The notes: generated from the sequence alone by a model not told the origin. Positions 38,231-50,318 are shown, numbered from the stretch's first letter. The stretch is 64,000 nt of DNA from Himantopus leucocephalus (GCA_003993805.1 RSEF01000002.1:7002183-7066182); one strand, 5' to 3'. Translations and numbers: made by a program.

Positions 38231-38330
38231 NNNNNNNNNNNNNNNNNNNNNNNNNNNNNNNNNNNNNNNNNNNNNNNNNNNNNNNNNNNNNNNNNNNNNN
38301 NNNNNNNNNNNNNNNNNNNNNNNNNNNNNN
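38231..38330. other. Assembly gap of 100 N
   Basis: Exactly 100 Ns, the usual placeholder for a gap of unknown size. It removes the promoter and 5' UTR region of the acrosin-like copy. It also means the link between 37843-38230 and the coding exons rests on scaffolding only. Confidence 0.98.
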
Positions 38331-38348
38331 CACGTGCCACTGGCAGTG

Positions 38349-38419
38349 ATGAATTTGCTTGCCATCCTTATCCTGCTGGCCATATGCTGGCCTGCGCATG
38401 GCACATGGGAAAACCGTGG
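38349..38419 (+). pseudogene. ACR: Acrosin-like exon 1 (start codon and signal peptide)
   Basis: The ATG at 38349 opens a 23-codon segment, plus two bases, whose first 18 residues form a hydrophobic secretory signal (MNLLAILILLAICWPAHG). It ends at a strong donor, GTAAGT, starting at 38420. The two leftover bases (GG) join the first base of exon 2 (A) to make a Gly codon, so the junction reads ...NRGGTCGL. The 5' UTR and promoter cannot be seen because a 100-N gap ends 18 bases upstream of the ATG. Confidence 0.8.
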
Positions 38420-38718
38420 GTAAGTGGCCCGAGGCTCTGTGAGTGAGCTCGGGCAACCCTTATGGGGTTCACTGGAGGGTGTCCACTTGTCCCCCGTGGC
38501 CAAGCCACAGCTTCCCAAACCCTGTGTGGGAGCATCAGTTCCTTGCCAGCACCCAGGCCATTGGCACAACTTGTCTATGGGGCTAAAGTAGAAACAGGGG
38601 TGGACAGACGCAGACCCCACGGGCTTCCCTGGCCCTGCTGTCCATGCAGTGCCTTGTGGGAAGGGAAGACAGCTGACCTTCAGCCTGAACAGCAGCAAGC
38701 CATGAAGCAGGACAGTAA

Positions 38719-38937
<219 letters not shown>

Positions 38938-39164
38938 TAAGGAGGACCAGGGAACTGGCATATCCCCACAACACTAGCAGGTGCCCTGTCCGCAGGACCA
39001 CATGCTGCTCCCATGCCGTTTCCTTGCAGTATGCCCAGTGCCTGGGCATTCCCCAAGCCCAGCTGAGAGACTGCTCAGGAGAAGGCTGGGCTCGTACCAC
39101 TGCTTTCTAGCAGCCTCCAGCTCGACATTCCTTGTGCCTGAGGCATGCTAGGGCAGTCGCACCT

Positions 39165-39262
39165 GCCATAGTGCTGCTTTCCTCTCTCCCCTGTGAAGCA
39201 GAAGGCAGGGAANCGCCATAGTGCTGCTTTCCTCTCTCCCGTGTGAAGCAGAAGGCAGGGAA
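39165..39262 (+). repeat. 48-bp near-identical tandem pair around a single N, in an acrosin-like intron
   Basis: 39165-39212 and 39215-39262 differ at one base and flank the N at 39213. It lies in the intron between exons 2 and 3, 64 bases before exon 3. Probably an assembly overlap, possibly from merging two similar acrosin copies. Confidence 0.8.
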
Positions 39263-39324
39263 CTGATGGGCTGCTGTAGCACATAGCTCTGCTCCCCCTG
39301 ACCCCTCTCTCCATCTGCCTTCCA

Positions 39325-39425
39325 GGCACATCACAATGTGGTGGGTGGTGATCGGGGCCACCCGGTTGACTCAGNGGCACATCATAATGTGGTGGGTGGT
39401 GATCGGGGCCACCCGGTTGACTCAG
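39325..39425 (+). repeat. 50-bp near-identical tandem pair around a single N, at the start of acrosin-like exon 3
   Basis: 39325-39374 and 39376-39425 differ at one base (C or T) and flank the N at 39375. Because the repeat plus N is 51 bases, the reading frame passes through and would duplicate 17 codons. The pattern matches the other single-N junctions, so a real in-frame exon duplication is unlikely. Confidence 0.82.
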
Positions 39426-39642
39426 CTAGGCCCTGAGGCCCAAGCGCGCAATATTAAATGGCTAACGATTCACAAACACTATAGTAATATCTCGGAGAGG
39501 AACAACATTGCGTTGCTGGAACTGGACCAGCCTGTCCAGTGCTGCTACTACGTACAGCTTGCCTGTGTGCCCGATGCCTCGCTGAGAGTGTCAGAGCTGA
39601 GAACCTGCTACATCAGTGGTTGGGGCTCCATGACTGCAAGAT
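39326..39642 (+). pseudogene. ACR: Acrosin-like exon 3 with a duplicated 5' part and triad Asp changed to Asn
   Basis: The acceptor is CTGCCTTCCAG and the donor is GTGAGT at 39643. The first 50 bases are present twice, at 39325-39374 and 39376-39425, separated by one N. The second copy is probably the only real one, because removing 51 bases keeps the frame. The exon then encodes VVIGATRLTQLGPEAQ, SERNNIALLELDQPVQC, LACVPDASLRVSELRTC and YISGWGS. S1 proteases have Asp at the fourth residue of that ERNN motif (chymotrypsin Asp102). Here the codon is AAC (39504-39506), one G-to-A change from GAC. Confidence 0.85.
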
Positions 39643-40245
39643 GTGAGTTCCCAAAAAGTATGCGTGTCTTGAGTGCAAGCTTGGCATTCTGGGGAGATGG
39701 GTTGGGCTTCCTGACAGCAAAGGTGAAAGCCAGAGTCAGGCTGTGGGGACATATGCCTATAGACAGACGGGCCTGACCGATTACCCAAAGTAAGACAGAA
39801 GGCAAGCACCGGTACAATGCCTTCAAGATGCAAAGCCAAGTCCTAAGAAAGGGGTTCACCCAGACTGGGGCTCACCTCCCCTTCCCCAACTGCAAGTCCT
39901 TGCCCAGTGCCCACCTTGTCCCAGAGACTGGGGATTCTGCCCAGAAAGCACATCCAGTGCTCTTGGCAGCCCATATATGTCCAGATTTGGATCTGGATTG
40001 AGATGTCCAAATCCCAATCCCGGAACATCCCTCTTCCACACATCCAGATCACTGTGCAGAGAGATTGATCTACCTTACAGGCCCACAACCCCCTTCTAGA
40101 CAAAGTTCTGTAGGCTTCAGCACCTGAGCAGAGCCTTTCTGTGCAGTGAATAGAGCTCTGGTAGATACTGTGAGAGAGAAGGAGACAGCTGCAGTGCTGA
40201 CAGTGGCCACCCAACACCACCTTAATCCTCTCTCCTCCACTGCAG

Positions 40246-40503
40246 GGTGACAGCGGTGGTCCTCTCGTGTGCAAAGACAACAATGCTGACTAATTCTGGC
40301 TTGTTGGAGTGACCAGCTGGGGGAAAGGCTGTGCAAGAGCAAACCAGCCCGGAGCCTACACCTCCACTCAGCACTTTTATGACTGGATCCTGGTACAGAT
40401 GGGACTGCAGCCAGCAGTAATGGCTACTCCAGCATCATGGGCATGGAGTCATTTTCCCACCGCTTCAACCCCCTTTCAGAGGCCAAGGCCAATACCAACA
40501 TAA
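40246..40503 (+). pseudogene. ACR: Acrosin-like last exon with internal TAA
   Basis: The acceptor is CTCCACTGCAG. The exon opens in phase 0 with GDSGGPLVCKDNNAD, which includes the catalytic Ser codon (AGC, 40252-40254), and then hits TAA at 40291-40293. In the same frame after the stop the sequence still reads [13 protein letters not shown], then [21 protein letters not shown] and a Pro/Thr/Ser-rich tail up to a second stop at 40501-40503. Restricting the damage to one codon suggests a recent nonsense change, most simply TAC or TAT to TAA, or a base-call error. Confidence 0.85.
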
Positions 40504-40769
40504 TCAGGCAGATTTAGCTCCTGCCCATTTCCACTCCAGAAGCTGGTGGAATTCTTTACTCGGCTGCAGGAGCTCTTGCAGGTCCAAAGGGGAAAAAAGG
40601 CTTGAGCAGCAGGATGAACAGGATCCAATGGTGGCTGCAGTATTCCACAACCATTTCTTTCTGGGGCAATGCCTGCTGATCCAAAGGCAGCCTTAGTGTC
40701 AAAGGCCTGCTCTGTCCTGCCCACATTCCTCTAAATGCACACAAATGCTGATGTTGACTTAGTTCTCGA

Positions 40770-40775
40770 AATAAA
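40770..40775 (+). promoter_or_regulatory. Poly(A) signal AATAAA of the acrosin-like copy
   Basis: A canonical AATAAA lies 267 bases after the ancestral stop at 40501-40503 and is the first such hexamer I see downstream. Its position fits a short 3' UTR carried along with the genomic copy. A genomic origin, rather than retroposition, is also shown by the retained introns and the absence of a poly(A) tail after this point. Confidence 0.5.
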
Positions 40776-41298
40776 GTTGCCAGTTTTCACAGCTAACCAT
40801 GCTTCAGCTCAATTCAGTCTCCTGTGCAATTCAAGGACTTCCATGGCAGGCAGACAAGTACGGCACAAAGGGAAAGAGTCACTCAAAAGGGCTGAAAACA
40901 TGCCTGGTTCAGAGAGGAGGGTGCTCAGAGCCACCATGGGATGGAGAAGACTGGCACATTAAGGCTAGAAAAAGGACAGGAAAAAATGATTTGACATGCA
41001 AACAACTTTGGGGGTATGCATTAAGGCACACAAGCTGATGATCAGGGCCTGGCGTAAGCCTTAGCTAACTGAACAGACCATGGGAAACTCCTGAGCGTGA
41101 CAACAGAAATTGCTGACCATAGCAAACAGAGTGAGAAGCTGACAGGAGTTACAGTGCCATAAGGAATACCCAGATTTCATTGGTAGTTAAGGGCAACTGA
41201 TGTGAGAGGTGGCCACACTTCACAGATAATTGAAGGAAGAGTTGGGGTCATTTCAGGGAGAGGAATCTGGCAGGGACAGCATCTATCTTTAAAAGTAT

Positions 41299-41342
41299 TT
41301 TATTACAAGTGCAGAAGTGAGGAAAGAGAATTTAAAGCAGCC
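41299..41342 (+). repeat. 44-bp direct repeat, right copy, bordering the acrosin-like segment
   Basis: Perfect match to 37799-37842. After this copy the AT-rich character of the flanking DNA resumes. Together the two copies delimit a segment of about 3.46 kb (37843-41298) that contains the whole acrosin-like pseudogene with its introns and both gene flanks. Confidence 0.85.
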
Positions 41343-43832
41343 GAAAAATGTAAAGCTTTCATTTCAACACAGTTCGTTATTCCTTTTGCTTTTAGCTGGA
41401 GAAACACAGGCACGACACAATGCCCAACCAGCCATGCAGCAACCTGTCCAATTTACAGCAGTGCTTGGCAATTTAAGGTTTTCCTTCAGGTGCTGACAGT
41501 CATGATGCAAAAGAAAAGCCGCATGACTGATTACAGCCTGAGCTCTCTCTGGAAACACAAAATAAAAGAGGGATGGGTGCCAAAAAAAACCCCAAACCTT
41601 CCTGTTTAGGTGGAATTCAGGAGCTAGACAAAGATTATACTGTTACGTATGTCCATCTTTCCGTCCCAGACTGATGACGACATTCCTTGGGATGACGACA
41701 AGGAAGGCGCAGTGTGGTGACAGGTCGGGCAGGTGGAGGACAGTGGGCTGGCAGTGACAAAAGGAGGACATACTTCCTTTGACCCCCAACTCCCCAAATA
41801 TCAGATGCAGATTGATAAAATCGCTGGTTACCAATAACAAATGCCAGAAAGTGGTAGTGAGCAGCACAGTCATCTTCTCATTGGGTGGAAATGGGGCCTT
41901 ATTTCCACTAAACAAATTTTGATCCACAATTTCTAATTCTAGCCATCTATTGTTTGGCAATTATCGTCTTAAAGTAGTCCTTGGGGACATCACCAAGCCC
42001 AATTCATTCTTTTGCTCTGAACTATATTGACCTCTATAGAAAAACACACATTACTTCAGAGAAATGAGAGAACAGGCCCTGGGTAAACCTTTCAAAGCTT
42101 TCTGTCCCTTTTTTTCTTTTTTTTTTTTTTTAAGAACAAAAACCAGATTTACAGTCTGAAACTTTTTGTACTAAATTCAAGATCTTAAAATATGGGTCAA
42201 ATTTGTAGTGTAAGGAGCTTAATTATTCTTTTAAAACACATTCTATGTTTTCCCACAGTTATCCTATATTGCATTATACAAGTAACCAGCTCAATCGTAC
42301 AAGGGAGGCTGAGAAAAGAGAACAAGTTTTCACCACGGCATTAGAGATGACAACTGCTGGAGGCAGGTTACCAGACTTAACTGACAAATTATTTCACCTG
42401 CTATTGCAAATCCTGCATTCCTAAGTACTTTAGACAAACCTCTTCATAAACCTCTTAATCTGCTACTTGAAACAATTCCCAGGCTGGAACATTCAACTCA
42501 AAGTAATATAAAGTTAACCCTCACCAAAGAAAACTCATAGCTTTAAAAAGATGTGCTCTAACAGCAAATTTAGCTTGAGTCAGATAAGCCCAAGTTCATT
42601 CAAACCTGACTGTAAGGCAGAGGTTTTTCTTTTAAGATGGAAAGAATTGAAAGGAAATTAAAGGTTAAAATGGATTAAGATAAAAATCACACAAATGAAG
42701 AAGCCACAAAGAAACCGGAACTGCAAGCCAAGTATTTTTAACAAAACCCAAAATGCCAAGGTATAACAATAAGGTTAAAAATGGTAACTTGTTAAACTGA
42801 CAATGTAAATTAATTAATATAGCCAGAAAGTTTTCCTTAACTGTTTGTAAATTAAAATATGTGTATATAAACCTGCCCAGGTCAACAGAAATTTTACTCC
42901 TGAATTAAGATGCTATTGTTGGGGGGTATAAAATCCTCCCAGATGTAGATTACAACTCCTAAATCCTGGAAGATTGCATCATCAAGTCAGCAGGACACTG
43001 AATTAAGAGCCATCTCTGCTGCTGACATACATTCTGACTTCTAGTAAGTCATTTCTCCTGTGTTTGTTTCTATTGCAGCCTCTCCTCAGCTCTTACCATA
43101 AATAAAATAAACTCCTCAGAGCAAAATTTTTCTTTCACTGTATGCCTGTATAGGGCCAGCACCAAGAAGAAGCAGGATTTTACCTTAATGCAAGCAGCAA
43201 CAAAGAGAGAGTCGTAAATCCCTCAAAGGCCATTCTTCCCACATAGTTTGATTTCTGCAGAGGCCAAGGAACGTTAAACAGTAATTTCTCCATTAATCCC
43301 AAGCACTTGTGTTTGACCTGTTTTACCCCATCCACTGGTGATCTCCAATTTGGAATGTAACTGGCACCGAAGCCTCAAATACATTAATTACAGGTAGAAC
43401 ATCTGATAAGGAATTTTATATTAAAGCAGAAAACCAGCTTTCAGTCCTCCCTGAGTACTGAAGTTAAAAATAATCCGCACTAGAAACACTATCTGATGTA
43501 GTATCACTTGATAACTTATAGACGATGTTTGTCAAGGATCTACTAATGCTATGAGGTCAGACCAGGGGTTTAAAAGAAAAATATACCCACACCATCAAAG
43601 TGACTTTACAAACACCCCATATTTCAAAAAAGGAAAAAACAAATCATATTTTTAATTCATGTCAGGTTTTTATCATGTCAGGTTTTGGAAAACACATTTG
43701 GAACATTCAGTTTTGGTTACACAGGAAAACAGGCAATATTGGGTGGATAGTGAATTGTTTTGGTGTTATATAAGACATTGGTTAGAAATCCATGTGACTT
43801 CAAAGGGAGATTACACAAGATTATAGACCTAG
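41343..43832. other. No gene recognised; right flank of the acrosin-like segment
   Basis: AT-rich DNA with a poly-T tract at 42.1 kb and a 14-bp tandem doublet (CATGTCAGGTTTTT) near 43.66 kb. No coding or RNA signature seen. Confidence 0.6.
42109..42131. repeat. Poly-T tract
   Basis: Long T run interrupted by one C near 42116. Confidence 0.88.
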
Positions 43833-43902
43833 GGTGAAATTCTGGCTCTGATAAAATCACTGGCAAAAGTCCCACTGGCTTGACCACTGCCAGGATTTCA
43901 CC
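43833..43902. mobile_element. Small palindromic (MITE-like) element
   Basis: GGTGAAATTCTGGC at 43833-43846 and GCCAGGATTTCACC at 43889-43902 are inverted repeats with one mismatch over 14 bases. The interior (ATCACTGGCAAAAGTCCCACTGGCTTGACC) also has hairpin character. The form matches a palindromic repeat common in turtle and bird DNA, with GATCCTGGC-type ends around an AAGTCAATGGCAAAACTCCCATTGAC-like core; the family link is from memory. Confidence 0.5.
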
Positions 43903-46377
43903 TCTAATCATGAAAACCCAGGCATGCAAACCCAGGTGTATCATATGAGTGCATCTCTCTGCAACAGTAAAGCCTGGAAAACTTTTTGTGATCTCTCCCA
44001 GAGCTGTGTGTGGGTTTTGTCTCATTTTTAAGATATTCTCTCTTCTGCTGTAGATTTTTCTTTCTATACAAATTAGGAAGGCTGTGCATGCAAGCAAAAA
44101 CAACGGAACTGCCTGGAAAAAAAAGCTATGAAACAGATTTTTCTGTTCTTTCAAGCCACGGCTTTAGGAATAGCAAGGAGCACAGAAGCCTTCCTCCCAT
44201 TTCACTGCCTTTCCCACCTTTGGTGAAGCTGGAGAGATCATGCTCCATCTTCAATAATGGCCCAAGGGTGTTATCATGACACATAGTAGCTTGCGGAGCA
44301 TCCTTTAGAAAAGCACTCTGAGATCGGGGCAGTGCCTGTGAGACCCAGGTGAGTGCTGAGGTTGGGAATGCTGTTCACATCGGCATTTCATCTGCACATC
44401 CATTTTCTCCTTTTTAATGTCCACCTGCCTTTACCACAAGGACACTACCAGGGGAACAACTCCATGACTGAAAAACCAGCCTAAAAGCAATCACTGAAAT
44501 GTTCCTTGTGCCACAGACAATGTTTCACATGGAGACTGGCAGCCAAAAGGCAGTCAGCTTGAAAAAAAAATTCTGATCCTGATTCTTACAGTGTTTCCTC
44601 ATTCCCCAGGGCAAATACTGCTTGACTGTTCCAGCGTGCCCTGCACCAGCAAGCACGAGGCCAACACCTCTACACGTAATCAACACAGCAACAGAGAGAG
44701 ACCCAGCCACCTTCCGTGCTATCCAACAGGAGATCATCCACAGCTGTCAGTGCACAGCTAAAAACACGTGCGGTACAGCCCCCTTGAATGCCATCTGGGG
44801 CTGCTTGCTCTTCCCAGCAAATACAGAGGTTATGCATTATCATATATCCTCCCCTGTCAGGTAAATGCAAGGCATCCCATCTACCATTGCTGGAATCCAT
44901 CCCAATGCCACCATTTATTTCACTAGTGCTTTCAACACAGCTCTGCAGTTCAGCAAGAGGTTTCGCCAGCTAAAAAATGAGTGTAATGCTCATTTACAGC
45001 AAAAGTGTTGTGACAGTTAACTGTGTAATATTTGTAAAGGCCTCTGAAAATATAAATCACTATAGTGTTCAATTATTAACCTTGATTACTATTGCTTATG
45101 CAGAACTTTGGGTTGGGGTTTACAAAGGCAAGAGAAGATTAATTATAACTTGTCCTAAAAGCAAAATAGGAGGAAGTGGAACACCCTCAATTTTGCTCTC
45201 ATGAAAAAACGCAGTCACTTAGAGCAGCAGCCTGAAGATGCTGAGAGCGCCAAGCTCATTAGCCAGCGTACATGAGCGCCCAAGTGAGCACTAAGCACAC
45301 AGCCCACAAGAAAGGGATCAGTTGATTCCTGCCTCTCAGCAGCACACAGACCAGCAATACAGTTTCACAAACATATCAAATAGTCTTTCTCAGACTGGTC
45401 CAGTGACAAACCTTAAGATGTACACAACTGAAAAGCATCAACTTGCGAAAGAACCTCTTCCCAAAACCACAACTGTGCATTCTGTCATAAAGTTTGCTTT
45501 TTGTAATCTGCTACTGTCAGGAACTTAACACAGCCATAATAATTTAAATTCCAGGACTAATAGAAAATATCAGCCTTCAATGCAAGTTTTGAAGTGTTCA
45601 GTGGTTTAAATACAAGCAGTGTACTCTTCTGTGCACAGTGCAAACACTACGTGACTGTTACACCACTGGGCTTTGGAAGGAGCCGGAGAGGCAGCTGTGG
45701 CTGCAGGGAGATACGTGCTTTATTAATGAGTGCTCAGAACTGATAGGGAAAATCCAGCACAACTTCTATGTGAAATAACATACCTTTTAAGCCTGGAAAT
45801 GCGTAAAACACAGCATGTGAAATAGAGACAGCACTGCTCTTGCTTTTAAAGAAGTTAAGCAACTGTCTAGTTTCTTCAAAAGGCCTGTAGGATCCACAGA
45901 TCTTTTTTTCCTTCCCAAAATAATGAAATCATAGACTTAAATCTATCACAGACATCTTGCACTATGAACTCTACTCTCCAAAAGTATTGACATCCTTGTA
46001 TTTGTCATTGCCCAAACAGATGAAAGAGGTAAATAACAAGAAAAGTTAACCCACTGCTTGCAATAGTTACAAAGTCAATAGTTTTTTACCTTGATGGTAT
46101 CTCCCTAAAGAAGGAAGCACTGCACGTTAGAAGACCTCAATACAAAGATTATCAGAGTTGAGCAGTACCTCTGCAAGTGAAACTGTGGTTCCTGTGCTGA
46201 TACTGAAAAACTTTTGCCGGCTGTAGCAGCAGAACAAGCTAATTTCTTCAGAGGATGGGGGGCTATTAGCTTAGACCTCTTTGGCTGAACACACTGTATG
46301 TGCTAATCAGAATTAATATGCTTGATTCAGCCACTATTTCTTTATTTGGATCTAAATGTTCACAAAATCAGCAGGGA

Positions 46378-46393
46378 TTTTTTTTTTTTTTTT
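46378..46393. repeat. Poly-T tract
   Basis: Sixteen T in a row; no adjacent element recognised. Confidence 0.92.
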
Positions 46394-49300
46394 AATCTTG
46401 CTGCAGATGGAAATTTCCATACTACAGTTCTGCAATGATTGTAAACAGGAGACTGGTTTCAACATCATCAGATCTTAACCCTTTACATAAAGAACAGTGG
46501 CTGAATAATCTGTAGGGAAGAGAGATCAGGGCAATCCAACAAGGGCTCTGTGCAAAAAGGAGGAACTGAAACTGAGAGTTACATTTCTGCTCAGCTCCCT
46601 ATTTTTTAACTGTAATGAAGATGAAGAAAAAGGAAAACAGTAAAAGAAAAAAGATAAAAGAAACAGTGGGTCACTAACTTTGAAGAACTTAACACTTTAT
46701 TGTTAAAATCTGCATCTGCTCCTTAATCCGATATTATATATTAGCTTGCCGTGGGCATCCTCCATCCATGTGCCATATCCCTCCAATTTGCTGTATGTGC
46801 TGGAGACGCAGTGACTCTGCCTCCTCATACCTTTAATAGAGCATGTTTTCCAGAAATGTGTGTGCACAGGAAAAGGAGACAGGGTTTCCGAGTTTCCAAG
46901 TCTCGTCCTACGCACAGCAGTTGAGCTACTTCAGGATTTGCTTCAATCTTCAGACATCAATGGAGGGATTAAATCTTTCAAGGGTGTATTTATATAATCC
47001 GGGCCTACGTTATCTGAGGGATAGATTGTCCCTGCCACACCTCTCCATGGCAGCAGCCAGGCAGGTTTGCTTTGTTTTCCCTCCACAGCAGAATAAAGTA
47101 AAATAATAATACAATAACAGTTTTTAAAAACACAATATCTAAACAATATCTAACAAGTCCCATAGTGATTTGGGGTTAAATCCCAAATTCCAGGTCTTCC
47201 TTAAGGCTTAAGTTGTAAATCAAATGCAAAACTGTCAAAACCTTGCGTCACATCTAGCAAACGCAGACACATATTTCAAGTTCAGAGAGAACATTTCAAA
47301 CTCTTGAAATACAACCAAGCTGGTAAAAAAACACACATTCTCGAAGCAGAGATGTTCTGGTTCATGACTTCTGTACTTCGTACTGGGAAGTGATCCAGCC
47401 TTGTGCAGTTTGCAATCTCCATTGGAGAGGACTTCCCCCCCAAAGTCTCACTTGAATGTTCACACCTTTCATTAGATTTACGAGACTTGTTTACTGGCTG
47501 TTGTTTAACATGCTATTCTCACAAAATCCTCTTGCTACGCTGTTACAGCAGTCTGAACTAAATCAAAAGCCTGATCCAAATGTTTAAGCCTCTTTCTACT
47601 TTTAGCATATTTTTGCCACTGAGGGACTATCATCTGGTCCCTACAGTCCTACATCCACTAATTAAACAGTGCACCTCATCTGCATTGCAACACCAACCGT
47701 GCAAAACCAATCAACTCTATCACACTCGTGAATTGAAATCTGTGAAGTACCATATCACCGATAAAAGCAGATATTACCGTGTTCTTTCAAAATAAGATGA
47801 ATCTTCTCCCTCACAGAGGGTTTTCCTTTTATTTTTTGCTTAAACCTAACTGGAGGGAGCTGGAAAGCCTGGGCCTTTGTGAGTACCAGTCCCTTGAATT
47901 CCTTGTCCAAGTTTGCAGGCTATGTATAGTTTTTGATTAATATTTATTTGACCATTTTGACTTCCTTTTGAGTTCTGTGTATCTTACTGGGCCTGGTTTC
48001 ACTAAACTGGCAGTGATCTCTATAAGTTAAATTTTGTAATTTTATATGCATTAACATAGATACTTTTTGAGACTGCATTTTTATTTAAAAAAAAAAAAGT
48101 GTCGCATACAAAAATGGCTACTTTCATACACATGTGAGCAGGAGCTATGGTTTGCTGATGAATTATTGCATAGATTTGAACACACTGCTCCAAGAAAAGA
48201 TCTATAATTGTTTAGTGGTTGGGCTGCTGGCAGAATTCCCTGCCTGGGGCTGTTTTTATAAATAGGCCTGAGGACAAACAAACAAGCTACTAATAACAAG
48301 TCGACTGTTCTGTTTTGAAGCAGCCCTGCTTTGTGTTGTCCAGCATACGAGAAGCTCAGATGGCAAATATAGCAAAACCCGTGGCAAGGAGTAAGGGTAG
48401 ATCATGCCAGGAATCAGTGGCACTTCTATTTCTCTAAAATGCTAAAATTTCAGTTCACTAAAATAAGCTTAATTTGGGGGAAATACCAAAATACACAAAG
48501 CTGTGTATGGCTCTGCTGTTTCAGATCTCCATTTCCCCTATTACCAGGTAAAGTTAAGAAACCAGGTAAAACGGCTTATTAACAGACATCACCAATGCCA
48601 GAACTCCTGGTGAATGCCTAAAGCAAGATGGTCTTGCTTTTTCCAACAGTTTCTTTCACTACGTTCCACTCATAACTACATCAAAGATCTGGACAATACT
48701 CAGGACAGCCTGCTTGGACTCTAATGAAGTTCTCATATTTGTCAGGAATACAAGGTGCCTCATCACAACTTTTACCGGGAGCTTCTCTTTCCATAGGTAA
48801 TCCGCTGGGTACTTAAGCAAAGGCAAAGGTCAGATTTTCTGCCACCTCTGTTGCAGCCTGTTCACCTAATCTCATCACACTGCAAAATTTTTCTCTTGCT
48901 TTTTAATGTTTTGTGACGGTGATTTAGACTTCCCAGCTAAGTACTCAAACCCATTTATTGGTCCTTCAGTACCTTTCTTTGAGAAAGACAGTCTTGAATA
49001 TCTTTCTCTGTTATTTCATATACTTCTTTCTCTTTCAGGAAATAACTACAAGATAAGTAGAAGACATTTGCCACCTTTGGCCTTGGAAGCTTATTTTTTA
49101 CGAATAAATGGAGGCCAGGGGAGTTTATACAGGAACAACCCATCCTGATGCAGTAATGCAAGGAAAATTAGGCCCCTTACCCTTCTAAATTTCCCTTCTG
49201 TTGCTTATGGATCTTATCTCTGCTACTTGGAGGATGATCTTCACCAGCCTCTGTTGGCCCTGGCTTCCTTGATGTAGACGACATAACTTTGCTGCCTGCT

Positions 49301-50301
49301 GCTCATTTTCACTGCTAAGCTTCCTTCTGGGAGGGGCTTATTTTTCCTTTCCATGATTGCATTGGTTTTGCTTTGTTTTGTCTTTTGTATTCTACTTGGA
49401 GAACATAGTTTGTCCCCACAACCCTCCTCAAAGACTTAGCAGGTCTCTTATCTCGTTCTTTATGTCATTCAGCATTAGCAGCTTAGTCTGCAAAAACAAA
49501 TCCTCTTTTTTGCTGATAAGAAGAGCCACTTACGCTATTCCTTCCCCTTTGTTTTCTCCTCTCTTCGGAGGGAAGATCTAGCCAGTTCTAATGCCACTTC
49601 ATGTGATGACGCAGGCAAGAACGTGAAGTCCAGTGGACCATACGCAATTGCTACCGAGGTGAGCACTTTTCTGATAATACCCAGAAACGATGGAGTCAGC
49701 ACGGATTAAGGAAACAACGAAGCGCTCAGCATTTATGGCAACACACTGACGCATTTCAGGGTATGTGTTGAAGCCCCAGGGGAAGCAGCAGTAACATTGC
49801 TAGCATAGATGAAAAGACTCTAGGTAATAGTATAAAAACACATTTGGCCAGAAGAAAATCCTCTCTGGAGGAACTACATTGGTCCTAACAGCAGCAGAGC
49901 AGAAAGATGACCTGGTAGGAATAATAATCGAGAGAGCAGCAGCTGATTTCTCTCCAGAATCACAGTTCCCTTGGCACAGCAAATGCCATGCAGCCCTCCC
50001 AGACAGTGCCCTCATAAATCAGCTCCACTGCCACAATTTGTACTTGATTTCAAATGGTCCACTGCCTACAACATAAAACTATCACAGCTTTCAGCAATGC
50101 ATAACTTCTCAGACCTCCACAGGATGGTGGCTGGGTGAGCAGACACCAAAATGGACACCAGCATCCTCTCAAGGGGGTCTAGATTGGCAGGTGAGCCAAA
50201 GGCAATGCCAGACCAGGGGCTAGGCAGTACCTGCTCTCTGGATAAATGGACTACTACAGGGCTGTTAATCCAGCAACATTTCCAGAAGCACTAAATCCAT
50301 T

Positions 50302-50318
50302 GGGGGGGGGGGGGGGGN
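50302..50318. repeat. Poly-G tract ending at a single N
   Basis: Sixteen G followed by an N at 50318. The assembler probably stopped here. The true G-run length is unknown, and sequence may be missing. Confidence 0.95.

Noticed and set aside
39843..40283. A 146-codon minus-strand frame over the last acrosin-like intron and exon
   Set aside because: Antisense to a recognised exon, with no domain of its own; a shadow of GC-rich sequence.
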